Below, piece by piece: positions 6,623 to 13,379 of a DNA stretch of 39,759 bases (position 1 is its first letter; every line of letters starts with the position of its first letter). Source of the stretch: a virus; IMG/VR virus record IMGVR_UViG_3300037070_006927, positions 1-39,759 of that record; one strand, given 5' to 3'. The position numbers and the translations under genes are program-made. Below the pieces are notes generated by a model. The model was given only the letters and a program-made list of their open reading frames with translations. It had not been told where the DNA came from and did no database searches.

Positions 6623-7279
6623 CTATCCGAACCGTTTACCCGACTCTGTAAAGGTGTATTCGTTTGCCTCTATACTTTCGTCTACCGACTCGTTGCTGTT
6701 CTGGTACTCGTACTCCGATTCCAAACTGGAGTAGATCCAATCTGCAAATTCCCGGAGTACCTGTACTACCTCGTATCCGTCCGAATCGGTATCACGCTCA
6801 TACGAGGTATAGAAATCGTCGTCATGCCGGGATACCGTAATTGCCATACTCCCGCTATGCTGGTACCGTCCGCTCTGCGATACATGCGCAGAGAGGGAAT
6901 AGAAATTCCGGCGCTGTACCCGGTACAGGCGATCAGCGATCCCGTGTAGCTCTGTGTCCTGTGGGAATTCAGCACGGACAGCCGCACACGATCCGCGCTT
7001 GTACTGGTACTCTCCCTCCCATGATGCGCCGTCCCCTTGCGACGCGAATCCGCTGAACCATATACGAGGGGAATACCCGGTACTCCCTCCCATAGTTTTA
7101 TGCGACTTTGTACCGATCTCAATCCCTAGCAGCGTTGCGGCTGTAGTCGCGGCCTCATACACGAACTCGTACCAGTCCGAGTCGGTACATACTCCCTCTC
7201 TGTACCATTCCCTAGCGCGATCCTTTGCGGACTCGTCCAGTTCGCTGAACTGGTACACCTTTGTCTCTACTACGTGCAT
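6623..7279 (-). CDS. Phage protein of the family often named antitoxin of TA stability system
   Basis: Starts MHVVETKVYQFSELDESAKD after AGGAGGGTACGGGT. The N-terminus VYxFxELxxxAKxxAxxWYREG, followed by a segment SDWYEFVYEAATTAATLLGI and then IWFSGFASQGDGASWEGEY near residue 90, matches a family common in phages and plasmids. It is often labelled antitoxin of toxin-antitoxin stability system, a name I consider unproven. The C-terminal third is very acidic (ESEYEYQNSNESVDES). No partner toxin is obvious next door. Confidence 0.8.
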   Translation of the reverse strand: MHVVETKVYQFSELDESAKDRAREWYREGVCTDSDWYEFVYEAATTAATLLGIEIGTKSHKTMGGSTGYSPRIWFSGFASQGDGASWEGEYQYKRGSCAAVRAEFPQDTELHGIADRLYRVQRRNFYSLSAHVSQSGRYQHSGSMAITVSRHDDDFYTSYERDTDSDGYEVVQVLREFADWIYSSLESEYEYQNSNESVDESIEANEYTFTESGKRFG

Positions 7280-7302
7280 ACCCGTACCCTCCTGTATCAC
7301 GA

Positions 7303-7614
7303 TCAATAATTCCGTGCTGCAAAGGACTCCCACGAGTCCATGTGTACACAATCGCTGTAGTCCGGCTCTGTGTCGTCTACCGGACACATATACAGCGGTC
7401 TATCATGCTCGTCCGTGCCGACACACACGAGCGTACCCGCGTCTATCAGCCGTCGCATATGGGGAGGGTTAACCCGTCCCTCATACACATCACGAGCGGA
7501 GTACAGACAATAGTGAGTCTGTCCGCTGTAGGTATGCCATTCCGTCACATAGGCGATCCGTGTGCCGTGCTCGTCACAGCGGACAATGATCCGATCTACC
7601 TCTGCGTTAAGCAT
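7303..7614 (-). CDS. Hypothetical protein, 103 aa
   Basis: Starts MLNAEVDRIIVRCDEHGTRI. The ATG overlaps the upstream stop as TGATG, so translation is coupled; an AAGGGG lies a little further up. The pattern is strand-rich (IAYVTEWHTYSGQTHYCLYS), followed by HMRRLIDAGTLVCVGTDEHD and an acidic C-terminus ending ESFAARNY. No family is recognised. Confidence 0.75.
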   Translation of the reverse strand: MLNAEVDRIIVRCDEHGTRIAYVTEWHTYSGQTHYCLYSARDVYEGRVNPPHMRRLIDAGTLVCVGTDEHDRPLYMCPVDDTEPDYSDCVHMDSWESFAARNY

Positions 7615-7826
7615 CAGAATCCGATCCCCTTAAGCGCCGTGATATCCTTATGTGCCGCTGTCCTGTCCAGTACCCGGAATACCCGATCCCACATACGCGC
7701 CATAGCAGGATCATCCCATGTAGACCGGACGTGCTCCGCTTTATCCGCGCATACGTCCGCTAGCATCCGGAGTACTCCCGCCATACCGATCCGATCTACC
7801 AGCATCTCTAGATCCGCCTGATCCAT
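7614..7826 (-). CDS. Conserved small helical phage protein, 70 aa
   Basis: Starts MDQADLEMLVDRIGMAGVLR after AGGAGGGTATAGGA. The arrangement LVDRxGMAGVLRMLADVCADKAEHVRSTW matches a short helical protein I have seen annotated as hypothetical in many phages and plasmids; its role is not known. It is the first gene left of the gene-free repeat region. Confidence 0.8.
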   Translation of the reverse strand: MDQADLEMLVDRIGMAGVLRMLADVCADKAEHVRSTWDDPAMARMWDRVFRVLDRTAAHKDITALKGIGF

Positions 7827-8714
7827 TCCTATACCCTCCTGTATACGTGCCGTCCGGCTGTCCTATCCCATAACCGAACCTGATAGTATCCTACTCCTTA
7901 ACCCGCCGATCCGATCTGATAGAGAGGTGATATTCTCCTGATACGTAGCATCACAGTCCTGTATGGGATAAACGCGGGATAAACGCGGGATTCTGTCCAG
8001 TCTGATCGCGGGATGATCGCCGGGTACCCTCGTGTGTACCCGTCCGGTACCCTCCGTGTACCCTCCGCTGTACCGGGTACCCTCGTGATAAACGCGGGAT
8101 AAACGCGGGATACCCTCCGCGATAAACGCGGGATAAACGCGGGAATCCTCGTCCGGTACCCGCGTGTCCGGTACCCGGTACCCTCGTCCGTCTGGACAGC
8201 CGGGTACCCTCCTGTCCGGACGAGGTACAGAGCCGGGTACCCTCGTCCGTCCAGTGGACGAGGGACAGAGCACGGACCATACCCGGCTGTCTGGTACCCT
8301 CGTCCGCTGTACCCTCCTGTCCGGCTGTCTGTGTATGAGGGTATGAGGGTAGAGCCGGGTATTGTGTCCAGTGACAGGATTCGTCACAGTCCGGAGCTTT
8401 TTAATGTGACGTGCTCTGTCACAGAGGGACAGCACAGAGCCGGGTAGAGACGAGGTAGAGCCGTCCGGTATGGACTGGACGAGGGACAGCACAGAGCACG
8501 GTACAGCCGGACAGAGCCGGGTACAGTACCTCGTGTGTCCGGACAGCGGACAGCACGATACAGCCGGGTATAGTCCGGCTGTACCTCGTGTGTAGCTGTA
8601 CTGGTCTACAGCTCTACCATACGGTACCGTGTCTCTGTCCGTGTGCGGGAATCACAGTACCGGGTATGAGGTACCCGGTACTGTGTCCACTGGACGGTAT
8701 GAGCGTATGTCAAT
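7827..8714. repeat. Gene-free, word-repetitive region
   Basis: No supported gene. The sequence is built from a few words used over and over on both strands: GGTACCC, CCGGGTA, ACCCTCGTCC, GACGAGG, ACAGAGC, GTCCGG. Tandem copies of the 11-mer GATAAACGCGG form three doublets at about 7966-7991, 8086-8111 and 8121-8144. Two dyads of the form GTGAC-N7-GTCAC lie at 8371-8387 and 8406-8422. Long open frames here encode only low-complexity peptide and lack start signals. Confidence 0.8.
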
Positions 8715-9032
8715 CTAGATCGTGTCCGTATCATAGAACGGGTAGAGCCGGGTAGCATCTTTGTAGGTATAGGGTACAGAGCCGGAGTACCCGTATATCG
8801 CTGTGTATTCGGCATTCCCTGTCCGCACAAAGAGTCCACGCATGTCATTATCACGCATGTACCGCTGTGCTGTCTGTGACAGGTACGATCCTGCTATGCT
8901 GTCCGGATTCCGCGTGTCCGTATCCTGTGAGTCTGTGACAAGGGACCAGTCCGGACCATTAAAGAATTCTGATCCTAGGCATACATGTACTGGTAGTCCG
9001 GCTCTGTCCGTCCGTTTCTTTCGTGCTGTCAT
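8715..9032 (-). CDS. Hypothetical protein, 105 aa
   Basis: Starts MTARKKRTDRAGLPVHVCLG after AGGAGGGATACGGAC. The first ten residues are basic. The segment SIAGSYLSQTAQRYMRDN looks helical, and the C-terminus GNAEYTAIYGYSGSVPYTY is rich in Tyr. No family is recognised. It is the first gene right of the repetitive region, and a hairpin lies 64 bases upstream of its start. Confidence 0.75.
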   Translation of the reverse strand: MTARKKRTDRAGLPVHVCLGSEFFNGPDWSLVTDSQDTDTRNPDSIAGSYLSQTAQRYMRDNDMRGLFVRTGNAEYTAIYGYSGSVPYTYKDATRLYPFYDTDTI

Positions 9033-9095
9033 GTCCGTATCCCTCCTGTAATGCCTCTGTGACGTGCTGTACTGCTCTGTACGGCTCTGTAGCGC

Positions 9096-9125
9096 ATACA
9101 GCCGGGTATTTGTACCCGGCTGTAT
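9096..9125. repeat. Intergenic 13-bp-stem hairpin
   Basis: ATACAGCCGGGTA (9096-9108) and its exact complement TACCCGGCTGTAT (9113-9125) flank the loop TTTG. It lies just after the stop of the gene at 9135-9728 and 64 bases upstream of the start at 9032. No U-run follows on the minus strand. It may terminate or process RNA, or act like the extended start-associated inverted repeats of some phages. Confidence 0.7.
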
Positions 9126-9134
9126 CAGCGTGTC

Positions 9135-9728
9135 TTATAGCGTGTCTGTAGCTGTAGCTGTCCGTACCTCGTCCGTGTCCCTGTCCGTCCGTCCGTCTGT
9201 GGTCCGGACAGCGATTCCGGAATCGTACCAGTGTCCACAGGGACACAGATACGGGTACGGATTCAGGGAATCGGCTCTGTCCAGACGATTCGATCCACAG
9301 GAGGGACACACGAGTACAGCGTAGAAGATGTGTGCACCATTCCACAGTACAGAGCGAATCCCGTTGATCCACGCGGAATCCCATGTATAGGTACCGTCCG
9401 GCTGTACCAGACGGACTCTGTACCCTGTGTACCCGGCTGTCCGCATGGTGATTCCCTCGTGTGTCCGGCTGTCTACGTAGAATTCAGGCATGTCTACAGC
9501 GGACAGATACCCGGTATCGTATAGTCCGTGTTTATACCCGATCTGTACCCTGTCCGGAGTACGTTTCCATGTCTTGACACTGGTAATCCGTCCACGCATG
9601 GCGGTACCGTCCGCATTAACGCGGGTACCGTGATAGAGCATGTTACCTACACAGAGGTACCGTGCATTGTCCGGCTGTAGCTGTACCATACCGTCTAGTC
9701 TGTCCGTCCGTCCGATTCTTTGTACCAT
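9135..9728 (-). CDS. Hypothetical protein with C-terminal zinc ribbon, 197 aa
   Basis: Starts MVQRIGRTDRLDGMVQLQPD after AGGAGGGATACGGAC. Residues 25-85 are strand-rich (RGRITSVKTWKRTPDRVQIG). Residues 141-165 hold CPSC and CPC around SNRLDRADSLNPYPYL, a zinc-ribbon arrangement. The last 30 residues are Arg/Asp/Thr repeats encoded by the local GTCCGT words, and may be a low-complexity extension. No family is recognised; a nucleic-acid or protein-binding role is possible. Confidence 0.75.
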   Translation of the reverse strand: MVQRIGRTDRLDGMVQLQPDNARYLCVGNMLYHGTRVNADGTAMRGRITSVKTWKRTPDRVQIGYKHGLYDTGYLSAVDMPEFYVDSRTHEGITMRTAGYTGYRVRLVQPDGTYTWDSAWINGIRSVLWNGAHIFYAVLVCPSCGSNRLDRADSLNPYPYLCPCGHWYDSGIAVRTTDGRTDRDTDEVRTATATDTL

Positions 9729-9769
9729 GTCCGTATCCCTCCTGTATTGTGTGCTCTGTCCGATCTGTT

Positions 9770-9822
9770 ATGAGCACGTCACAGAGCACAGAGGTACACA
9801 CGAGGTACCTATTGTGCTCTGT
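9770..9822. repeat. Intergenic hairpin with shared 18-bp flank
   Basis: ACAGAGCACA (9781-9790) pairs with TGTGCTCTGT (9813-9822); nested inside, AGGTAC (9792-9797) pairs with GTACCT (9805-9810). The left edge includes ATGAGCACGTCACAGAGC (9770-9787), which recurs exactly at 10777-10794. The stem begins 53 bases upstream of the start at 9728. Confidence 0.7.
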
Positions 9823-9833
9823 ACCTGTCCGTA

Positions 9834-10181
9834 TCAGACGGCTGTACCTCGTGATAGACGACTCTGTACAATGGACGTTCTTTCCTCGTCTGATAGAAGC
9901 ATGCGCATCCACAGGAATCGCCATGAAAGAATGAAATAGCATGCTGCTACCTGTCCGTACAGCACACTGTACCGTCTGTAGAGCCGGGTACTATTCCGTA
10001 TCATGTACCTGTGCTGTCTGTAATCGCTCATACGTTCGCCGTAATAGTCCGATTCTCCACACCATAGACCACGCATGCCATTATTGTATTGTGTCCAGTA
10101 CTGTCTATCCCATAGGATCGGCTGTAGCACGTGCTGTCTATGTGTCCGTTTCATACCTGTCCGTCCGATGTACCCGATCAT
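9834..10181 (-). CDS. Hypothetical basic protein, 115 aa
   Basis: Starts MIGYIGRTGMKRTHRQHVLQ. The ATG overlaps the upstream stop as ATGA and has AGGAGGGTACGGGA in front. The protein is basic and rich in Tyr, Trp and Arg (RQYWTQYNNGMRGLW, then YYGERMSDYRQHRY). The last third, VAACYFILSWRFLWMRML, is hydrophobic enough for a membrane segment, though it is encoded by atypical DNA and may be a read-through tail. No family is recognised. Confidence 0.65.
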   Translation of the reverse strand: MIGYIGRTGMKRTHRQHVLQPILWDRQYWTQYNNGMRGLWCGESDYYGERMSDYRQHRYMIRNSTRLYRRYSVLYGQVAACYFILSWRFLWMRMLLSDEERTSIVQSRLSRGTAV

Positions 10182-10501
10182 TCCCGTACCCTCCTGTGTC
10201 TACGCGGGATTCGTTTCACGTGCGGCATATCTGTCTCTGATAGGTAGAGACAGTGATTCCCGCCATTGTAGTACTCGTCTAGATATCCCTCTGATTCCAA
10301 TTCCTGTATGCTGTCCGCGTCTAGAAAATACCCGATCCAGCCCATAGATTCCGCGTGGTCTATAGCAGCGTCTATAGCGTCTGATTCTGTGGATTCGTCC
10401 ACTATGATCGGACCACTGATAGCAGACAACCATACCGCGTAGAGCCGTCCGTAGAATACCTGTCCCTCGTCCGTGTCCGGTACATTGTAGATAATGCTCA
10501 T
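10178..10501 (-). CDS. Hypothetical acidic protein, 107 aa
   Basis: Starts MSIIYNVPDTDEGQVFYGRL after AGGAGGGATACGGGA; the 51 open codons before it are ignored. The protein has ESDAIDAAIDHAESMGWIGY and DSIQELESEGYLDEYYNGG, a strongly acidic surface of the kind found in DNA-mimic and other phage host-takeover proteins. The last 15 residues are basic and encoded by the next gene's start-associated word (RRHRRVRE). Function unknown. Confidence 0.75.
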   Translation of the reverse strand: MSIIYNVPDTDEGQVFYGRLYAVWLSAISGPIIVDESTESDAIDAAIDHAESMGWIGYFLDADSIQELESEGYLDEYYNGGNHCLYLSETDMPHVKRIPRRHRRVRE

Positions 10502-10539
10502 TCCCGTATCCCTCCTGTATGTATCCCTATTCCGTCCGT

Positions 10540-10734
10540 CTACGGGTATATGAATCCGCATGCTGTAGCAGCGGACTCTATAACGCGTAGTGCCTCTGTC
10601 CGATTCCGGCTGTAGACAATAGCCACTTCGTACCCGGTATTCAGGGAATCGCATTCATTCCCTGTAGCTGTCCAGACGGACAGAATCACAGAGCACACCA
10701 TGTCTACCAGATCAGAGAATCCATACCGTACCAT
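10540..10734 (-). CDS. Hypothetical protein, 64 aa
   Basis: Starts MVRYGFSDLVDMVCSVILSV after AGGAGGGTACGGGA. A strand GYEVAIVYSRNRTEALRVI follows, and the end AATACGFIYP is hydrophobic. The alternation of helix and strand suggests a small alpha/beta fold. A hairpin sits 54 bases upstream of the start. No family is recognised. Confidence 0.75.
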   Translation of the reverse strand: MVRYGFSDLVDMVCSVILSVWTATGNECDSLNTGYEVAIVYSRNRTEALRVIESAATACGFIYP

Positions 10735-10776
10735 TCCCGTACCCTCCTGTAGTGTCCGTGTGCATCATTCCAAATA

Positions 10777-10814
10777 ATGAGCACGTCACAGAGCCGGACT
10801 GTACCCGGCTCTGT
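10777..10814. repeat. Intergenic 10-bp-stem hairpin with shared 18-bp flank
   Basis: ACAGAGCCGG (10788-10797) and CCGGCTCTGT (10805-10814) are perfectly complementary around a seven-base loop. The flank 10777-10794 is identical over 18 bases to 9770-9787. It lies between the stop at 10824 and the start at 10734. Confidence 0.7.
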
Positions 10815-10823
10815 ATCTGATCA

Positions 10824-11003
10824 TTAGACGGGTATGTATAGACGGAATTCCCACGCGCTATATGTACCGTGTGCTATTTTCAATTGGTATAGCCATGCGG
10901 TACCGATCCATGTGGAGCGGATAATTATTCCCTGTCCGCGTCCGAAAGAATCGGACCACTGTACCGATTGTCCGATTGTGAATAATGGCTCTGTCCGTTT
11001 CAT
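10824..11003 (-). CDS. Hypothetical SH3-like small protein, 59 aa
   Basis: The minus strand reads MKRTEPLFTIGQSVQWSDSF, then GRGQGIIIRSTWIGTAWLYQ, then AWEFRLYIPV and TAA. AGGAGGGATAGGGAC precedes the ATG. The pattern FTIGQSVQW...GxGIIIRSxWIG...YQL resembles small barrel proteins that read a G-Q-x-V start and a glycine turn, seen often among phage proteins. That fold assignment is inference. Confidence 0.78.
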   Translation of the reverse strand: MKRTEPLFTIGQSVQWSDSFGRGQGIIIRSTWIGTAWLYQLKIAHGTYSAWEFRLYIPV

Positions 11004-11044
11004 GTCCCTATCCCTCCTGTATGTATCCCTCGTCCGTCCGTGCT

Positions 11045-11839
11045 CTACTCGTCCGTGTCCCTATTCCGGTATGCCACTAACGCGCGTATGAATTCCGTCC
11101 GTAATTCCCGCACACGGTACCGGAGTACAGCGGACACGGTATCCTGTCCACGTACTGTAGCATCGTGCTCTACCCGTCCAGTCCGGACCAGACGATCATA
11201 CAGATCACAGAGCACAGAGGGTACCTGTAGCTGTACAGCACAGAGCACACGATCATAATCGTATCGTGCATCAGAACGTAGATTCCGTGCCTCAAAGTAC
11301 GGATTCCATGTGTCCGGCTCTACCCGATCTACAGCCGATTCGCATGCAGACAGACGACTGTGGACAGTGTACAGAGACAGGAATGTATCAGAGTCCATAG
11401 TCCGTGCATTGTCCAGATCATACCGTGCTGTCTCTACCTCCTGTCCGATCTGTAGCATGCTCTGTAGAGCCATACGGACGGCTGTACCGTGTGTAGACGA
11501 GGGTACAGCACAGTACCGCTGATAGAGCGAATCGTAGTCCGTCCGTGCTGTCTGGTATGCATACTCCAGATCACGGACACGCTGGACCAGTGGATCAGGA
11601 GTACCACAGAGCCACGAGGGTATTCCGCTGTCCGATTCCATGTCCAGACGATCTACGAGGATATCTGCGGCCACTGTGATAGCGTCTAGAATGTTAATGC
11701 AGTCGTCCAGCATTGCGCGCGATACATTCCCGCGATTCATGATTCCCTGCGTGTACCCGATCCATACGCTGATCTGTCCAGACAGAGTCTCTATGCTCTG
11801 TCTACCTGATACCGTCCGTACCTCGTCCAGATTGTACAT
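11045..11839 (-). CDS. Internal-start helical protein, 264 aa
   Basis: The ATG at 11839 (MYNLDEVRTVSGRQSIETLS) follows AGGAGGGACGAGGT. An additional in-frame ATG at 11890, also with a start word, would add MITTDGRVQLSLQEGRG. The product is helical throughout: GNVSRAMLDDCINILDAITV, QRVRDLEYAYQTARTDYDSL, GQEVETARYDLDNARTM. A coiled-coil rod or helical bundle is likely. The C-terminus has YRVRELRTEFIRALVAYRNR. No family is recognised. Confidence 0.72.
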   Translation of the reverse strand: MYNLDEVRTVSGRQSIETLSGQISVWIGYTQGIMNRGNVSRAMLDDCINILDAITVAADILVDRLDMESDSGIPSWLCGTPDPLVQRVRDLEYAYQTARTDYDSLYQRYCAVPSSTHGTAVRMALQSMLQIGQEVETARYDLDNARTMDSDTFLSLYTVHSRLSACESAVDRVEPDTWNPYFEARNLRSDARYDYDRVLCAVQLQVPSVLCDLYDRLVRTGRVEHDATVRGQDTVSAVLRYRVRELRTEFIRALVAYRNRDTDE

Positions 11840-12154
11840 ACCTCGTCCCTCCTGTAGTGATAGCTGTACCCGTCCGTCTGTAGTGATCATTCCCGTATCC
11901 TCCTGTATGAGCGTCTGATCCCATGATCTGAGACAATGCGGACAGCGTACCTGTCCCTCCGTCCGTAGACTGTGGTATGCCACTGTGCATACCGTGCATA
12001 CAGCCGTCTGTACCGTGCTGTCCGGCTGTACTGATGCCACTGTGTAGCAGTACCAGCAATGCCACTGTGATTCACGAGGTACATACAGCACACGGACTAC
12101 CTTTCCGTGCTCTGGACATGTACCGTACCTCTGTAGTCTGTCCGTCCCTGTCAT
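11045..12154 (-). CDS. In-frame fusion: zinc domain plus helical protein, 369 aa
   Basis: The start at 12154 (MTGTDRLQRYGTCPEHGK) follows AGGAGGATACGGGA. Residues 1-76 carry C13, H16 and the pairs 33/36, 53/56 and 71/74, ending RCPHCLRSWDQ, where such a protein would normally stop. The frame instead continues as TLIQEDTG into a second ATG (11890), runs 17 codons to a third (11839), and goes on for 264 residues. Both internal starts carry a full start-associated word. The sequence thus predicts a fusion plus separately started products. A lost stop codon is the simplest origin. Confidence 0.7.
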   Translation of the reverse strand: MTGTDRLQRYGTCPEHGKVVRVLYVPRESQWHCWYCYTVASVQPDSTVQTAVCTVCTVAYHSLRTEGQVRCPHCLRSWDQTLIQEDTGMITTDGRVQLSLQEGRGMYNLDEVRTVSGRQSIETLSGQISVWIGYTQGIMNRGNVSRAMLDDCINILDAITVAADILVDRLDMESDSGIPSWLCGTPDPLVQRVRDLEYAYQTARTDYDSLYQRYCAVPSSTHGTAVRMALQSMLQIGQEVETARYDLDNARTMDSDTFLSLYTVHSRLSACESAVDRVEPDTWNPYFEARNLRSDARYDYDRVLCAVQLQVPSVLCDLYDRLVRTGRVEHDATVRGQDTVSAVLRYRVRELRTEFIRALVAYRNRDTDE

Positions 12155-12190
12155 TCCCGTATCCTCCTGTAGTGTGTCTGTATCACGATG

Positions 12191-12238
12191 ATAGACACGT
12201 CACAGAGCACAGAGGGTACCGTACCTCCTGTGTTCTGT
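12191..12238. repeat. Intergenic hairpin with a decayed start-associated word
   Basis: ACAGAGCACAG (12202-12212) pairs with CTGTGTTCTGT (12228-12238) with one G-T position. The flank 12191-12208 differs at two bases from the 18-bp flank shared by 9770 and 10777. On the minus strand the stem contains CACAGGAGGTACGG followed by no start codon, like a start word whose gene is gone. It lies 48 bases upstream of the start at 12154. Confidence 0.6.
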
Positions 12239-12244
12239 ATGTAC

Positions 12245-12442
12245 CTATGATCGATTCTTTGTGACGCGCTGGTAGCTGTACATGGTCCGCTGTAGACTCT
12301 TGAAATTGTCCGCACTAGGATTCTTTCGAAAGTCCGCTGTACTGGTATTGAACCATTCGCGGATGATTCGCCGTGCCTCTTTAATTCCGTAGACTGTGAC
12401 GAGGGTATCGACGAGGGTATCAGCGTACTCTGTCTCTGTCAT
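12245..12442 (-). CDS. Hypothetical helical protein, 65 aa
   Basis: Starts MTETEYADTLVDTLVTVYGI. ACAGGAGGTACCCGGAC precedes the ATG, which overlaps the upstream stop as ATGA. It continues KEARRIIREWFNTST, FRKNPSADNFKSLQRTMYSY. It is a basic helical protein of the size of a small DNA- or RNA-binding factor, but no HTH signature is clear. No family is recognised. Confidence 0.75.
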   Translation of the reverse strand: MTETEYADTLVDTLVTVYGIKEARRIIREWFNTSTADFRKNPSADNFKSLQRTMYSYQRVTKNRS

Positions 12443-12666
12443 GTCCGGGTACCTCCTGTGTAGACCACTGTGAACCGTACACACTCATATTTTCGGCTGT
12501 AATTCCGGACCAGTCCGTATGCACGTTCTAGAGTGTCCGTCCGTGTCCCTAGATCGATCCATGTCCCTGTGTCCAGACAAAGCGCCTGTAGCTGGTACAT
12601 GCATGTCATGTCCGGCTCTACCCGATCCTGTGTCCAGTGTGTTACTCGTCCGATCCACTTAAGCAT
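12439..12666 (-). CDS. Hypothetical protein, 75 aa
   Basis: Starts MLKWIGRVTHWTQDRVEPDM after AGGAGGGACAGGGAC. A strand-rich body with YQLQALCLDTGTWIDLGTRT leads into a helix TLERAYGLVRNYSRKY and a final strand RFTVVYTG. This beta-beta-beta-alpha-beta layout is typical of small phage proteins of unknown role. The final residues GGTRT are encoded by the next start word. Confidence 0.75.
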   Translation of the reverse strand: MLKWIGRVTHWTQDRVEPDMTCMYQLQALCLDTGTWIDLGTRTDTLERAYGLVRNYSRKYECVRFTVVYTGGTRT

Positions 12667-12886
12667 GTCCCTGTCCCTCCTGTGTCCGTACCCGATTCCG
12701 TGCCTGTGCTGTCCACGATCTACGCATGCTCTGTAGGCACGAGGTACACACAAAGTACACAGCGTCTACAGCGTGATTGTGCAGCGTGGTAGATGCCTGT
12801 CCGTGCTCTGTCCGGATATCGCATGTATGACCGTCCGTGTGTCTGGACAGTGTTACATGGTCCGGCTGTCCGATGTACCGTTTCAT
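12659..12886 (-). CDS. First gene of the leftward array, 75 aa
   Basis: Starts MKRYIGQPDHVTLSRHTDGH after AGGAGGGATACGGGA. It contains CTSCLQSMRRSW and several His and Cys (HTCDIRTEHG), so metal binding is possible. The C-terminus RTQEGQGHA comes from the start word of the next gene and overlaps that gene by eight bases. The promoter candidate at 12954-12980 would make this the promoter-proximal gene of the whole array. Confidence 0.75.
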   Translation of the reverse strand: MKRYIGQPDHVTLSRHTDGHTCDIRTEHGQASTTLHNHAVDAVYFVCTSCLQSMRRSWTAQARNRVRTQEGQGHA

Positions 12887-12953
12887 TCCCGTATCCCTCC
12901 TGTGTCCGTGTGCTGTCCGTCCGTCCGGACCAAAGAACAAATTGACCATTCGC

Positions 12954-12980
12954 ATCATAATATGCGCGGGAGTATGTCAA
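12954..12980 (-). promoter_or_regulatory. Leftward promoter candidate of the small-gene array
   Basis: On the minus strand TTGACA (12980-12975) is followed after 15 bases by TATGAT (12959-12954), with TATTAT overlapping at 12 bases. The -35 is perfect, the spacing short. Transcription would begin about 60 bases upstream of the first array gene at 12886. Confidence 0.45.
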
Positions 12981-13379
12981 TGGGGAGATTACATGATAAT
13001 TGCATGAGATTCTCCTGATCCCATAGATTCCGTCTATGAGTCCGGACGATAGAGCCATAGGTAGAGCCTATGAATATGGCATTACAGAGCCATATACAGC
13101 ACAGGAGGGTAGAGCACAGGAGGTAGAGCCGGACCACAGAGCACAGGGTAGAGCCATGCGGACAGGGTAGTACCTCGTCCGGCTGTAGATGGTCCGGACT
13201 GTGGACAGGAGGGACGAGGGACCAGCACAGGGACGAGTACCGGGTACCCGATGGACACACGAGATTCCCTAGTTCAGACTGCGCAGAATGGACCAGAATC
13301 GATGGAATGGACGAATCGCGACACGTGGATCGTCCAGACGCCATATGCCCTGTAACGCGTCCAGAGACACGCTCATGCG
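12981..13379. other. Gene-free control region, word-rich
   Basis: No supported gene. From 13060 to 13260 the plus strand repeats AGAGC, CACAGGAGG, GTAGAGCC and GTCCGGAC words. These include ribosome-binding-site-like ACAGGAGGG at about 13101 and ACAGGAGG at about 13115, with no start codon behind them. An open minus frame from 13533 exists but has no start signal and consists of spacer sequence. Confidence 0.6.

Larger units (their letters stand above)
1180..12905 (-). repeat. Dispersed start-associated sequence, about thirty copies
   Basis: Just before the ATGs at 1179, 1540, 1865, 2256, 3314, 3763, 3979, 4524, 5110, 5758, 6093, 7279, 7826, 9032, 9728, 10181, 10501, 10734, 11003, 11839, 11890, 12154, 12442, 12666, 12886 and a few others lies a near-constant word. 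The consensus is ACAGGAGGGTACGGGA, variants GATACGGAC and GTACAGGG. The ribosome binding site is only its AGGAGG; conservation on both sides needs another reason. None of the rightward structural genes or the 20-25 kb operon carries the full word. Confidence 0.85.

Noticed and set aside
7966-8144. CRISPR-like array
   Set aside because: The 11-mer copies are tandem without unique spacers and too short for CRISPR repeats. No cas gene is present.
7863-8492. Long leftward open frame of 209 codons
   Set aside because: It lies in the word-repetitive block, encodes only Arg/Val/Pro/Ser low-complexity peptide, and has no ribosome binding site.
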